Shown piece after piece: positions 42,764 through 51,423 of a stretch of DNA of 64,000 nt. The stretch is from CAMDTE01 sp964504345 (GTDB lineage: Bacteria > Bacteroidota > Bacteroidia > Flavobacteriales > Schleiferiaceae): NCBI GenBank assembly GCA_964504345.1, contig CAZDDX010000002.1, positions 62,001 to 126,000 of the forward strand. Direction: 5' to 3'. Made by a program: the position numbers and the translations under genes. The notes below the pieces were generated by a model. It saw only the letters and a list, made by a program, of their open reading frames with translations, was not told where the DNA came from and searched no databases. Within the stretch, counting starts at the first letter, position 1, and the number at the start of each line of letters is the position of its first letter.

Positions 42764-44065
42764 TCAATAACGGTAGGAGTCGGACTTGAATGGGCCTTGA
42801 ACCGTAACGCCAATGTAGGCGGCCTGGTCTTCGGATAGCGTTTCCAACTCCACACCGATGGCGGAGAGGTGCAGGGCTGCCACTTTCTCGTCCAAATGCT
42901 TGGGCAAGGTGAACACCTCGTTGGGGTACTTTCCTTTGTTGGTGTACAACTCAATCTGCGCCAACGTTTGGTTGGTGAAGGAGTTGGACATGACGAAGCT
43001 GGGGTGACCGGTGGCGCAGCCCAAATTCACCAAACGACCTTCCGCCAAAACGATGATGTCGTTGCCGTCGATGTTGTAGAGGTCTACTTGCGGCTTGATT
43101 TCCACCTTGGTGCTGCCGTACGTAGCATTCAACCAAGCCATGTCGATTTCGTTGTCGAAGTGACCGATGTTGCACACCACGGTTTTATCCTTCATCATGC
43201 GGAAGTGACGCTCCGTTACGATGTTCTTGTTGCCCGTTGCCGTGCAAACGATGTTGGCACGCGGAACGGCGTTGTCCATCCGCTTGACTTCAAAACCGTC
43301 CATGGCGGCTTGCAGCGCACAGATGGGGTCGATTTCCGTAACGATGACGCGCGCTCCGGCGCCTTGGAAGGATGCCGCGGTGCCCTTGCCTACGTCTCCG
43401 TAACCAGCAACTACCACTACTTTACCGGCCATCATCAAATCCGTAGCCCGACGAACCGCGTCTACAGCCGATTCTTTGCAACCGTACTTGTTGTCGAACT
43501 TGGACTTGGTCACGCTGTCGTTCACGTTGATGGCGGGCAAAGGCAATGTGCCGTTGGCCATGCGCTCGTACAAACGGTGAACTCCCGTGGTGGTCTCCTC
43601 GGAAATGCCGCCAATGCCGGCAGCCAAGTGCGGGTAACGATCCAACACCATGTTGGTCAGGTCGCCGCCGTCGTCCAAAATCATGTTCAAAGGTTCTTGG
43701 CCGGCGCCAAAGTGCAGGGTTTGCTCAATGCACCAGTCAAATTCCTCTTCCGTCATGCCCTTCCAAGCATATACTTGAATTCCGGCAGCCGCAATGGCTG
43801 CGGCGGCGTGGTCTTGCGTGGAGAAAATGTTGCAGGAAGACCAGGTTACCTCAGCGCCCAATTCCACCAGCGTCTCAATGAGGACGGCCGTTTGAATGGT
43901 CATGTGGAGGCAACCCGCAATGCGCGCTCCCGCCAGGGGCTTGGAAGCTCCGTATTCGGCGCGCAACGCCATCAAACCGGGCATTTCTGCCTCAGCCAAT
44001 TGGATTTCCTTGCGTCCCCACTCGGCGAGGGACATGTCTTTCACTTTATAGGGCACGTAGGCCAT
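42764..44065 (-). CDS. ahcY: Adenosylhomocysteinase
   Basis: Splits S-adenosylhomocysteine to adenosine and homocysteine, recycling the product of methylation for MetH. 433 residues: MAYVPYKVKDMSLAEWGRKE, GCLHMTIQTAVLIETLVELG, WSSCNIFSTQDHAAAAIA, the NAD-binding VVAGYGDVGKGTAASFQGAG and the C-terminal FKSDSYRY. The ATG at 44065 follows a TACCTTTG element; the frame is open slightly further upstream, but the extra residues do not fit the family. Confidence 0.97.
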   Translation of the reverse strand: MAYVPYKVKDMSLAEWGRKEIQLAEAEMPGLMALRAEYGASKPLAGARIAGCLHMTIQTAVLIETLVELGAEVTWSSCNIFSTQDHAAAAIAAAGIQVYAWKGMTEEEFDWCIEQTLHFGAGQEPLNMILDDGGDLTNMVLDRYPHLAAGIGGISEETTTGVHRLYERMANGTLPLPAINVNDSVTKSKFDNKYGCKESAVDAVRRATDLMMAGKVVVVAGYGDVGKGTAASFQGAGARVIVTEIDPICALQAAMDGFEVKRMDNAVPRANIVCTATGNKNIVTERHFRMMKDKTVVCNIGHFDNEIDMAWLNATYGSTKVEIKPQVDLYNIDGNDIIVLAEGRLVNLGCATGHPSFVMSNSFTNQTLAQIELYTNKGKYPNEVFTLPKHLDEKVAALHLSAIGVELETLSEDQAAYIGVTVQGPFKSDSYRY

Positions 44066-44093
44066 AACGGTTTGGTTTGTTGTTAATTTGCGG

Positions 44094-44101
44094 CAAAGGT
44101 A
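44094..44101 (-). promoter_or_regulatory. -7 promoter element for ahcY
   Basis: Minus-strand TACCTTTG, 28 bases before the ahcY ATG. The GTG start of the divergent fusion gene lies only eight bases away, so the upstream half of this promoter lies inside that coding sequence. Confidence 0.6.
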
Positions 44102-44108
44102 CAACACA

Positions 44109-45320
44109 GTGTGGATTGAACTTCCCGATGAAGGGCTCGCTTGGGTGGGGCGTCAGGACGCGTGCGGTGAAACGCGCTGGTCCGACGCATGCCAAAAACG
44201 AGGGGCGGATCGAAAAACAGAATCTGCCCAAATTGCCTTTTCCGCTGCGCGTTTTGCCTTGTTTCAAGTCCTTCAACGCGCCAACCGAGAAGATGTTCTC
44301 CAACATTTGCACTATTCGTCTGCCGGACGTCCTGTGCTTCCGGCGGGAATGGGTTTTGTGGCCCTATCGCATTCCGCCACCCACGCTGCGGCGGCCTTCC
44401 ACCCCACCCGACCGGTGGGAATTGACGTAGAAGGGCCGCGCAACCAACTGGCCCGCGTGGCGGCCAAGTTTGTGGCACCAGAAGAACAGGGATTGGATTT
44501 GCGGGGGCTCTGGGGATTGAAGGAGGCGCTGTACAAGGCCATCGGCTTGCCCGGCCTTCACTTTGCCCGCGATTTGCGGTGCACCGAAGAACCCACGCAA
44601 ATTGCGCCGGGCCGAGCACTGTTTCCGGAGGGGGAAGCGCTTTGGGGCCGCACAACGATAGACGATCAATGCGCGGTTTGGGCCTTGCTGCCCCCGCCCC
44701 AACACCTGCTTCACGAACCATTCCGGTGGGTAGTGACGGGGGCAGAAAGCAGCGGCAAATCCACCTGGGCCCAAGATTTGGCAACCCGCCTGAACCTGCC
44801 CCTGGTTCAGGAAGGCGTGCGTCAGTGGATGGTTCCGGGCACACACTACACGGCACCCGACCTGCGGATTTGGGCGCACAAACAGGCGCTGCTGGAAGCC
44901 GAAAGAGCCGGCAACGGCTCCGCGGTGGTGGATACGGACCGCGTGAATTTTGATGTTTGGCTGCAGGTCCGCTTTGGCGAGCGTTTGGAAGGCGCCGCAA
45001 TCACTGAGTCATCCAACGCGCCAGAAGCGCCCTCCGCAGCGTCCGCCGTAGAAATGGATCGCTGGTATGCCGTTCTGTCTCCATTGGAAACGTGGGAACC
45101 GGATCCGTTGCGGGAAGCGCCAGATTATGCGGACCGGCTGCGGATTGAATCGCTGCATCGGTCTGCGGTGGAGAGCGAGGAACAAGGCGTTTCCGTGGGC
45201 TGGTGGGAAGTAGCTCAAACGCCCCTTGGGGCGGAGATTGCCGCCACCGCGAACCAAAATCGTTGGCCGGTGTTGTATCTTTGCAAAGCACAGGGGTGCC
45301 GGAGCGAACGCAACGGCTGA
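44109..45320 (+). CDS. Fusion protein: 4'-phosphopantetheinyl transferase + NadR-like P-loop kinase
   Basis: 403 residues from the GTG at 44109 (a TTG seven codons upstream is the alternative). Residues 1-195 are an Sfp-type phosphopantetheinyl transferase: MGFVALSHSATHAAAAFHP, PVGIDVEGPRNQLARVAAKF with the Mg-binding Asp/Glu near 106-108, and LWGLKEALYKAIG near 134-146. Residues 205-395 are a NadR/AAA-28 kinase-like domain: WVVTGAESSGKSTWAQDLAT (P-loop near 211-219), LPLVQEGVRQWM, APDLRIWAHKQALLEAERA, AVVDTDRVNFDVW, and a C-terminal lid region (YAVLSPLETWEPDPLREAPD). The frame is continuous with no sign of frameshift. The last ten codons and the TGA lie inside the TPP riboswitch. Usually these are separate genes. 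The transferase should activate carrier proteins; the kinase substrate (nicotinamide riboside or thiamin-like) is inferred only from family and context. Confidence 0.85.
   Translation: MWIELPDEGLAWVGRQDACGETRWSDACQKRGADRKTESAQIAFSAARFALFQVLQRANREDVLQHLHYSSAGRPVLPAGMGFVALSHSATHAAAAFHPTRPVGIDVEGPRNQLARVAAKFVAPEEQGLDLRGLWGLKEALYKAIGLPGLHFARDLRCTEEPTQIAPGRALFPEGEALWGRTTIDDQCAVWALLPPPQHLLHEPFRWVVTGAESSGKSTWAQDLATRLNLPLVQEGVRQWMVPGTHYTAPDLRIWAHKQALLEAERAGNGSAVVDTDRVNFDVWLQVRFGERLEGAAITESSNAPEAPSAASAVEMDRWYAVLSPLETWEPDPLREAPDYADRLRIESLHRSAVESEEQGVSVGWWEVAQTPLGAEIAATANQNRWPVLYLCKAQGCRSERNG
45276..45283 (+). promoter_or_regulatory. -7 promoter element for the TPP-riboswitch transcript
   Basis: TATCTTTG inside the end of the fusion gene, exact match, placed a few bases before the aptamer so the TonB receptor can be transcribed independently. 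No -33 match is seen. Confidence 0.5.
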
Positions 45321-45372
45321 GATTACACCCTAGAACCTGGGCGGGTTATGCCGCCAAGGAAGTCGCCCGGCA
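45288..45372 (+). promoter_or_regulatory. TPP (THI-box) riboswitch of the thiamin TonB receptor
   Basis: Core words in order: CAGGGGTGCC, GGCTGAGATTACACCC, AGAACCTG, GGCGGGTTATGCCGCC, AAGGAA. These match the thi-box aptamer (CTGAGA for the pyrimidine site, ACCTG, GGAA). The stop codon TGA of the upstream fusion gene is part of the CTGAGA box. The receptor GTG start follows 42 bases after the aptamer. Confidence 0.93.
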
Positions 45373-45413
45373 CAACTGTGCGCCGTTTGTTCCATCAACA
45401 AAACTGCCCAGTT

Positions 45414-47738
45414 GTGAAAAAAAAATTAAGATTTCTGGTTTCCCTGGTTGGCACAGCGTGTGCCGTTGGCTTTTTTGGCGCCCCGTCCGTTTGGGCCCAA
45501 AATGCAAAATCAGCGCCCAAAGCTTTAAAAAAGGACACCACCGTGGTCCTGACGGCGGCGGAGGTAGCCGTCTTTCGAGCGGATGAACGCACACCGGTCA
45601 CCTTTACGTTGCTATCCGCACCCGTATTGAAGCGGGAAAACAACGCTCGGGACCTACCCTTTGTCCTGCAAAACGTGCCCAACGCGGTGGTGGCGTCGGA
45701 CGCGGGAACGGGCATGGGCTACACCTACTTTCGGCTGCGCGGGTCGGACCAAACACGGATCAACGTGACCCTGAACGGCGTGCCGCTGAACGACCCGGAA
45801 TCGCACGGGGTATTTTGGGTCAATACCCCGGATCTGACGTCTTCCTTGGCCAGTGTTCAAATCCAACGCGGCGTGGGTACTTCCACCGTGGGAACGGGTG
45901 CTTTTGGCGGATCGGTATCGCTGGAGACCGCCGCACCTTCCGGCAAAAGACAAAAAACGTTTATTGGAACGGGTTCCTGGCCCCTGGGCTACCGCGGCAC
46001 CTATTTGTGGGAGGGCCCGTGGTTGGGACGACAAAAAAACCTCGCCTTCTCGGGCCGATTAACCCACCAACGCGCCAAAGGGTACGTGGACCGGTCCGGA
46101 ATGGAGCTGCACAGTGCCGTGCTCAACGGAATTTGGCGGTACGGTGCAACCTCGGCCACCCTGCGGCAGGGCAGCCTCCGATTCTTTTATACCGACGGGC
46201 AAGAGCGCACCCAACAAGCGTGGTACGGCATCCCGGAAGCCAAATACCGCGGGGATTCGGCGGGCGTAGAGGCCTACATTGCGCGGAACTACTTGAGTGA
46301 GGAGGACGCGCAAAACCTGCGCTCCTCCGGCAACCGCACCTACAATGCCTACACCTACCCCAACGAAATCGATCGGTACCGGCAAACGCATTACCAGCTG
46401 CAGTGGAACCACCGTCTGAACGCGTCCACCCGCGTGAATGCCAACCTGTTTGCGGTGCGCGGTCGGGGCTATTTTGAACAATTCAAGCGCGGTGAGTCCT
46501 TCGCGGACTACGGCCTGCCCAATCCCGTGGTGGGCTCTGACACGCTGCAATCCACGGATTTGGTTCGACGCCGCTGGCTGAGCAACCGCCTGGTGGGCAG
46601 CAACGGCAACCTGATCACCACCTTGGGCGCACAACAACTCACTTTGGGCTACAACGTTTACTCCTACGTGGGGGACCACTTTGGCACCTTGCCCTGGATG
46701 GGCCAAGCTGCCGGTGGTTGGGCCGACGACGGTCCTTTTACCGGAAACGGCTGGTTTGACCAAGCCGTGGAGCGTCGGTACTACGACGACCGCAACACCA
46801 AAAACGAAGGGAGCGCCTTTGCTCGTTTGGAAGGATCCCTGGGGGCGTTGGGGCACGGTTACACGGACCTGCAAATCCGACAGGTGGCGTACCGGTACGC
46901 CGGGGAAGGCCAGTCCGGCTTGTTCCAGCGAATGTTTTTCAATCCAAAAATGGGATGGAGCCGGGGCAACGTGCGCCGCGGCTTGGTGTACGCCTCCGTG
47001 GCGGCAGCACATCGGGAACCCATTCGGGCCGATTTCATTGACGCCTTGGGCGGATCCGCACCTGTGCCCGAACAACTCGTGAACGGCGAAATGGGCTACC
47101 GCCGGCACACCCACCGATGGTCCTTGGAGGCCAATGTGTACGCCATGGAGTACCGCAATCAATTGGTACCCACGGGTGCCTTGAACGACGTGGGTGCCGC
47201 CCTTCGCGTCAACGTGCCCGTTTCGTGGCGGCGGGGCGTTGAGCTGGACGGTTCCGTGCGTTTGGGCGCTAAGAATTCCCTGCAAGCCTCCGCAGCGTTC
47301 AGCGACAACCGCATTGCGGAATTTACCGAAGTTCTGTACAACTACACCGCAGACCCCGTGGAAACGGTTACCGTCGTATACCGGAACACCCCCATTGCCC
47401 TTTCGCCCAACTGGGTGGGTGCGGTGCATTGGAACCACGAACGGAAGAATAACGGGTTCCGGGTATCGCTGCGGTCTGTAGGACGGCAGTATTTGGACAA
47501 CACGGGCGCGGTGGAACGTTCGCTGGACGGATACGCCACTTTGGACCTGCGCTGGATTCGGAAGTTTTCTGCGGGCGAGTTTCAGTTGGACGTGATCAAT
47601 GCCACCAACACGATGTATGCGCCGAATGGGGCCACGTGGGGTTACTTGAACGGAGAGAATCGTATTACCGAGAATTTTGTATTCCCCATGGCGGGAACGC
47701 AGCTCCTGGCGACGTTCCGCATCCAGTTGGAGGAGTAG
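45414..47738 (+). CDS. TonB-dependent receptor, probably thiamin uptake
   Basis: 774 residues from GTG 45414; the signal peptide MKKKLRFLVSLVGTACAVGF then VWAQ supports this start, since the frame upstream runs through the riboswitch. Plug: LPFVLQNVPNAVVASDAGTG, YFRLRGSDQTRINVTLNGVP, FGGSVSLETAAPSGK; barrel to the C-terminus (GTQLLATFRIQLEE). No carboxypeptidase-like N-terminal domain. The TPP riboswitch in its leader indicates import of thiamin or a precursor, as described for Bacteroidota thiamin receptors. No PnuT transporter or thiamin kinase gene follows; ribF is convergent. Confidence 0.92.
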   Translation: MKKKLRFLVSLVGTACAVGFFGAPSVWAQNAKSAPKALKKDTTVVLTAAEVAVFRADERTPVTFTLLSAPVLKRENNARDLPFVLQNVPNAVVASDAGTGMGYTYFRLRGSDQTRINVTLNGVPLNDPESHGVFWVNTPDLTSSLASVQIQRGVGTSTVGTGAFGGSVSLETAAPSGKRQKTFIGTGSWPLGYRGTYLWEGPWLGRQKNLAFSGRLTHQRAKGYVDRSGMELHSAVLNGIWRYGATSATLRQGSLRFFYTDGQERTQQAWYGIPEAKYRGDSAGVEAYIARNYLSEEDAQNLRSSGNRTYNAYTYPNEIDRYRQTHYQLQWNHRLNASTRVNANLFAVRGRGYFEQFKRGESFADYGLPNPVVGSDTLQSTDLVRRRWLSNRLVGSNGNLITTLGAQQLTLGYNVYSYVGDHFGTLPWMGQAAGGWADDGPFTGNGWFDQAVERRYYDDRNTKNEGSAFARLEGSLGALGHGYTDLQIRQVAYRYAGEGQSGLFQRMFFNPKMGWSRGNVRRGLVYASVAAAHREPIRADFIDALGGSAPVPEQLVNGEMGYRRHTHRWSLEANVYAMEYRNQLVPTGALNDVGAALRVNVPVSWRRGVELDGSVRLGAKNSLQASAAFSDNRIAEFTEVLYNYTADPVETVTVVYRNTPIALSPNWVGAVHWNHERKNNGFRVSLRSVGRQYLDNTGAVERSLDGYATLDLRWIRKFSAGEFQLDVINATNTMYAPNGATWGYLNGENRITENFVFPMAGTQLLATFRIQLEE

Positions 47739-47743
47739 TGTTG

Positions 47744-47766
47744 TGGGGCGCGCTCCGCGCGCCCCA
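47744..47766. terminator. GC-rich stem-loop between the thiamin receptor and ribF
   Basis: Perfect 10-bp stem TGGGGCGCGC / GCGCGCCCCA with loop TCC, five bases after the receptor stop. There is no T tract on either side, so it may stabilise 3' ends or act as a weak terminator for the two convergent genes. Confidence 0.5.
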
Positions 47767-47775
47767 ACCGGCGGG

Positions 47776-48729
47776 TCAAGCCCGCGCGGCCCACAGGGCC
47801 GCGCGGGCTGCCGCCACGTCCTGAGCAATCTGCGACTTGAGCGCCTCCGTATCCGGAAAACGAAGTTCGTCGCGCAGTCGGGCTACAAAATGCACCCGCA
47901 AGGCTTGGCCGTACAAATCCGCAATGCCAGGCTCCAAAACATGGGCCTCCAGTTTCCGCGTGGTTCCATCCACCGTGGGGCGAACGCCCAAATTGGCTAC
48001 CGCCGCCAATCGCTCCCCCCGAAACTGGGGCGCCAATCGCTCTACCCAAACCGCGTAAACGCCGTCTTTAGGAAGAAGCTTGTCCGGATCAATTTCGCCA
48101 ACGTTGGCCGTGGGAAAGCCCAATCCGCGCCCAATCCGCGCGCCGGACTCCACAGTACCAGAGCAGAAATAAGGGCGCGTCAGCCACTCGGCCGCCCGAT
48201 CCACGGCTCCCGCCAGCAATTCAGCGCGAATTTTGGTACTGGAGACGCGCACCGCGTCCACGTCGTGCGGGGGAATTTCTTCCACTTCAAAACCGTAGAC
48301 CGGCCCAAATTCTTGGAGGTGCGCAAAGGTCCCCTCTCGGTTTCTGCCGAAGTGGTGGTCGTAGCCAATGACGAGGCGGCGAACGTCCAGGTGCTGGACG
48401 AGGCCGCGTCGGACAAAATCCAGAGAAGACCACGCCGCAAATTCCGGGGTAAAGGGCTGAACCACCAGGTGATCCAAACCGGCCTCCGCCAGCAATTCCG
48501 CGCGCTCTTCCAATGTAGTCAGGAGCTGTAAGGGAAACTCCGGATGGATGATTTTACGCGGATGGGGGTCAAAGGTGACCACCACGGAGGCGCCGCCCAA
48601 GGAGGACGCCACTTCCTGCAACCGACGAAGGATGGTGCGGTGACCCGCGTGCACGCCGTCAAAGGTTCCGGTGGTGACCGCGGTTGGTCCGACGGGCGCA
48701 AAGGCCTCCATGCCCAGGGTTCGTTTCAC
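47776..48729 (-). CDS. ribF: Bifunctional riboflavin kinase / FAD synthetase
   Basis: Converts riboflavin to FMN and then FAD. 317 residues; GTG start at 48729 giving MKRTLGMEAFAPVGPTAVTT, which aligns with the usual spacing before the nucleotidyltransferase motif TGTFDGVHAGHRTILRRLQE. Also VVVTFDPHPRKIIHPEF, IGYDHHFGRNREGTFAHL, RVSSTKIRAELLAGAVDRA, and the kinase domain with GRGLGFPTANV and DGVYAVWVERL. An internal ATG six codons later is the alternative. TATCTTTG ends four bases before the GTG, so the mRNA may be leaderless. Confidence 0.93.
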   Translation of the reverse strand: MKRTLGMEAFAPVGPTAVTTGTFDGVHAGHRTILRRLQEVASSLGGASVVVTFDPHPRKIIHPEFPLQLLTTLEERAELLAEAGLDHLVVQPFTPEFAAWSSLDFVRRGLVQHLDVRRLVIGYDHHFGRNREGTFAHLQEFGPVYGFEVEEIPPHDVDAVRVSSTKIRAELLAGAVDRAAEWLTRPYFCSGTVESGARIGRGLGFPTANVGEIDPDKLLPKDGVYAVWVERLAPQFRGERLAAVANLGVRPTVDGTTRKLEAHVLEPGIADLYGQALRVHFVARLRDELRFPDTEALKSQIAQDVAAARAALWAARA

Positions 48730-48733
48730 GGGG

Positions 48734-48741
48734 CAAAGATA
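48734..48741 (-). promoter_or_regulatory. -7 promoter element for ribF
   Basis: Minus-strand TATCTTTG, then four bases and the GTG start. A weaker divergent element TACCTTGG lies at 48752-48759 for the plus-strand gene, ten bases away. Confidence 0.5.
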
Positions 48742-48763
48742 GTTTTGGTTGTACCTTGGCGGC

Positions 48764-49549
48764 ATGGGAAATTTACTTGGTTTTGTAGGGTCCTCCTTTA
48801 ATGCGCACTCCTGGAAATGGCTGCTTTTTGGCGTCATCCTCACCTTTACGCACCTGTTGTTGGCCATTCCCTTTTTTGGTTTTTTGGTGCTGTGGCTGAT
48901 CCTGCCGTGGTTGCAATTGGGCGCCGCCACCTTCCTGCATCGGTCTGGATTGGATCGCAATTTTGACGAAACCGGTGAAAATGCCGCGGGACGATCTGCG
49001 CCACTGTCTGATTTTTTCGCCGGCATCCACAAGGCGCCGGGCTTGATTGGATTGGCCACCATCAACGGATTGGTTTTGTTGGGATTCCTCTCGATTCAAA
49101 TGGCCTTGTTTTTCCAGGACCTCGCCCTGCGCGACGCTTTTTCGGAATTGGTGGGGATGCAGGAAACCTACGTTTTGATGAGCACCGAAGAGCAAATGCG
49201 TGTGGTGGAAGAATTGGGTATTTTGGAATTGATGGCGGGCCACGTGTACGAAATGTTGGCCCTCATCCTTTTGGCCTTGGTGTGGTTGGGCATGACCTTC
49301 ACGGCTCCGTACCGGCTTGCGCTGGAGGGACACGGCGTTTGGCAATCCCTGGTGTTGTCCATAAAGGATGGCGCCGCCCATTGGTGGTTGCCGCTGGTGG
49401 TGGCTGCTCGCGAAATCGTTGTCCTCACGGGAATGGTTTCGGGCTTTTTCCTGCTCCCCTTACTCTTGCCGCTGGTATTGATTTTCAGCTTTGGGATTTA
49501 CAAGCGAATTTCCAACGTGCCTCGTCAGAACGGGTTAGCACAATTCTGA
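48764..49549 (+). CDS. Polytopic membrane protein of unknown function
   Basis: 261 residues starting MGNLLGFVGSSFNAHSWKWL. Hydrophobic segments near 22-42, 40-60, 95-118, 165-190, 205-230 and 230-250 suggest about six membrane helices. A repeated theme of a soluble helix before a membrane pair (LALEGHGVWQSLVLSIKDGA then WWLPLVVAAREIVV) recalls the BPSS1780/DUF4013-type layout, but I cannot assign a family. The gene stands between divergent ribF and atpD; TACCTTGG upstream is a one-mismatch -7 element. Confidence 0.75.
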   Translation: MGNLLGFVGSSFNAHSWKWLLFGVILTFTHLLLAIPFFGFLVLWLILPWLQLGAATFLHRSGLDRNFDETGENAAGRSAPLSDFFAGIHKAPGLIGLATINGLVLLGFLSIQMALFFQDLALRDAFSELVGMQETYVLMSTEEQMRVVEELGILELMAGHVYEMLALILLALVWLGMTFTAPYRLALEGHGVWQSLVLSIKDGAAHWWLPLVVAAREIVVLTGMVSGFFLLPLLLPLVLIFSFGIYKRISNVPRQNGLAQF

Positions 49550-49558
49550 ATTCTGTCG

Positions 49559-49566
49559 TACCTTTG
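49559..49566 (+). promoter_or_regulatory. -7 promoter element for atpD
   Basis: TACCTTTG, 23 bases before the atpD ATG, with TTAG 20 bases upstream (one mismatch to TTTG). Confidence 0.6.
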
Positions 49567-49589
49567 CACCCGAATTAAAGCAACATTCC

Positions 49590-51092
49590 ATGTCCTCGAT
49601 TAAAGGCCAAATTGCACAGGTAATCGGACCGGTTGTAGACGTTTATTTCCCGAACGCCACAGCTCTTCCTAAGATTTATGAAGCCTTGGTGGTTACCCGC
49701 CCCAACGGTCAGAAAGTCATTATGGAAACCCAACAACACATTGGAGAAGACACCATTCGGGCCATCTCCATGGACTCCACCGACGGTTTTACCCGCGGTC
49801 AGGAGGTTGTTGCGGTGGGTGATACCATTCAAATGCCCATTGGCGAACAGATCAAAGGCCGCGTATTCAACGTGGTAGGCGAGGACATCGACGGTTTGGG
49901 CCGCATTGACCGCACCGCAGGAAAGTCCATCCACCGCGAGGCCCCCAAGTTTGAAGATTTGTCCACGGCAACGGAAGTTCTGTTGACCGGTATTAAAGTT
50001 ATTGACTTGATTGAGCCCTACGCAAAGGGGGGTAAAATTGGTTTGTTCGGTGGTGCCGGTGTCGGCAAAACCGTTTTGATCCAGGAATTGATCAACAACA
50101 TTGCCAAAGGCCACGGAGGTCTATCTGTATTTGCCGGAGTGGGCGAGCGTACCCGCGAAGGAAACGACTTGATCCGCGAAATGATTGAGGCCGGCATCAT
50201 CCGCTACGGAGAAGAGTTCAAGCATTCCATGGAGGAAGGCGGTTGGGACCTGAGCAAAGTAGACTTGAAGGAGCTGGAAGAATCTAAAGCCACCTTCGTA
50301 TTTGGACAGATGAATGAGCCTCCCGGGGCCCGTGCCCGTGTGGCTTTGTCCGGTTTGACCATGGCGGAATACTACCGCGACGGAGACGGCAGCGGCCAAG
50401 GTAAAGACATCTTGTTCTTCATCGACAACATTTTCCGCTTTACGCAGGCAGGCTCTGAGGTTTCCGCTTTGTTGGGCCGTATGCCTTCTGCTGTAGGTTA
50501 CCAGCCAACCTTGGCATCGGAAATGGGCGTGATGCAGGAACGTATTACCTCTACTAAAAACGGCTCCATCACGTCCGTTCAGGCGGTCTACGTACCGGCG
50601 GACGACTTGACGGATCCAGCCCCTGCGACCACCTTTGCTCACTTGGACGCTACTACGGTATTGTCTCGTAAAATTGCCGAATTGGGTATCTACCCTGCGG
50701 TAGATCCTTTGGACTCTACGTCTCGCATTTTGACGCCAGAAGTTGTGGGTGCGGAGCACTACGATTGCGCACAGCGCGTTAAACGCATCTTGCAGCGCTA
50801 CAAGGAATTGCAAGACATCATCGCCATCTTGGGTATGGAAGAATTGTCCGAAGACGACAAGTTGGTGGTGTCCCGCGCACGTCGTGTGCAGCGTTTCTTG
50901 TCCCAGCCCTTCCACGTGGCCGAACAGTTTACAGGCATTCCCGGCGTATTCGTAGACCTTCAGGAGACCATCAAAGGTTTTACCATGATCATGGATGGTG
51001 AATTGGACCAGTACCCTGAAGCTGCCTTCAACTTGAAAGGTGGAATTGAGGAGGTTATTGCCGCGGGTGAGAAAATGTTGGCGGAAGCTTAA
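49590..51092 (+). CDS. atpD: F1Fo ATP synthase, beta subunit
   Basis: Catalytic subunit of ATP synthase. 500 residues with the Walker A GGAGVGKTVLIQELINNIAK, GERTREGNDLIREMIEAG, DILFFIDNIFRFTQAGSEVS and ALLGRMPSAVGYQPTLASEM. Full length. In this window only atpD and atpC are present; in Bacteroidota they are commonly apart from the rest of the atp operon. Confidence 0.98.
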   Translation: MSSIKGQIAQVIGPVVDVYFPNATALPKIYEALVVTRPNGQKVIMETQQHIGEDTIRAISMDSTDGFTRGQEVVAVGDTIQMPIGEQIKGRVFNVVGEDIDGLGRIDRTAGKSIHREAPKFEDLSTATEVLLTGIKVIDLIEPYAKGGKIGLFGGAGVGKTVLIQELINNIAKGHGGLSVFAGVGERTREGNDLIREMIEAGIIRYGEEFKHSMEEGGWDLSKVDLKELEESKATFVFGQMNEPPGARARVALSGLTMAEYYRDGDGSGQGKDILFFIDNIFRFTQAGSEVSALLGRMPSAVGYQPTLASEMGVMQERITSTKNGSITSVQAVYVPADDLTDPAPATTFAHLDATTVLSRKIAELGIYPAVDPLDSTSRILTPEVVGAEHYDCAQRVKRILQRYKELQDIIAILGMEELSEDDKLVVSRARRVQRFLSQPFHVAEQFTGIPGVFVDLQETIKGFTMIMDGELDQYPEAAFNLKGGIEEVIAAGEKMLAEA

Positions 51093-51097
51093 TTCGG

Positions 51098-51343
51098 ATG
51101 CAGAACATGCAACTGGAAGTACTTACCCCCGAAAAAAAACTCTTCTCCGGTGAGGCGAAGGCTGTTCAGTTCCCAGGAACCGACGGTTTATTTCAAATTT
51201 TGAACGGCCACGCTCCGTTGATTGCCACGCTTCGCGCGGGCGACATCCGTGTGGAAACCGCACAAGGCGCCACCGAATCCATTGCCATCAACGGCGGTGT
51301 AGTTGAGGTGTCCAACAACGTGCTCTCCGTTTTAGCGCAGTAG
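51098..51343 (+). CDS. atpC: F1Fo ATP synthase, epsilon subunit (short form)
   Basis: 81 residues: MQNMQLEVLTPEKKLFSGEA, AVQFPGTDGLFQILNGHAPL, INGGVVEVSNNVLSVLAQ. This is only the N-terminal beta-sandwich; the C-terminal helical hairpin that inhibits ATP hydrolysis in E. coli (about 130 residues in all) is absent, the known short form in Bacteroidota. Starts five bases after atpD. Closed by the terminator at 51378-51409. Confidence 0.94.
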   Translation: MQNMQLEVLTPEKKLFSGEAKAVQFPGTDGLFQILNGHAPLIATLRAGDIRVETAQGATESIAINGGVVEVSNNVLSVLAQ

Positions 51344-51377
51344 TTGCAGAACGTTCCTTTGGAATGCTGAACTTTGT

Positions 51378-51409
51378 AGGCAGGATGCGCAAGTATCCTG
51401 CCTTTTTTT
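51378..51409 (+). terminator. Terminator of atpD-atpC
   Basis: AGGCAGGAT, loop GCGCAAGT, ATCCTGCCT followed by a T run. It argues against a start for the next gene at 51364. Confidence 0.92.
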
Positions 51410-51423
51410 ATCCTCCAACCTCC

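Noticed and set aside
47767..47812. Second GC-rich hairpin near the thiamin receptor end
   Set aside because: It lies within the ribF C-terminal codons (Ala/Arg-rich) and is explained by coding sequence.
46059..47828. 589-codon open frame on the minus strand opposite the thiamin TonB receptor
   Set aside because: It is antisense to a well-supported receptor, has no domain, is rich in His/Gly/Val/Gln typical of reverse-frame reading of GC-rich genes, and overlaps ribF.
51364..51423. Upstream ATG start for the BtuB-like receptor
   Set aside because: Translation from there would cross the atpC terminator and give a poor N-terminus; the GTG at 51424 yields a proper signal peptide.
51344..51423. 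Cobalamin riboswitch before the BtuB-like receptor
   Set aside because: Only 80 bases, mostly terminator; none of the B12-box words are present.
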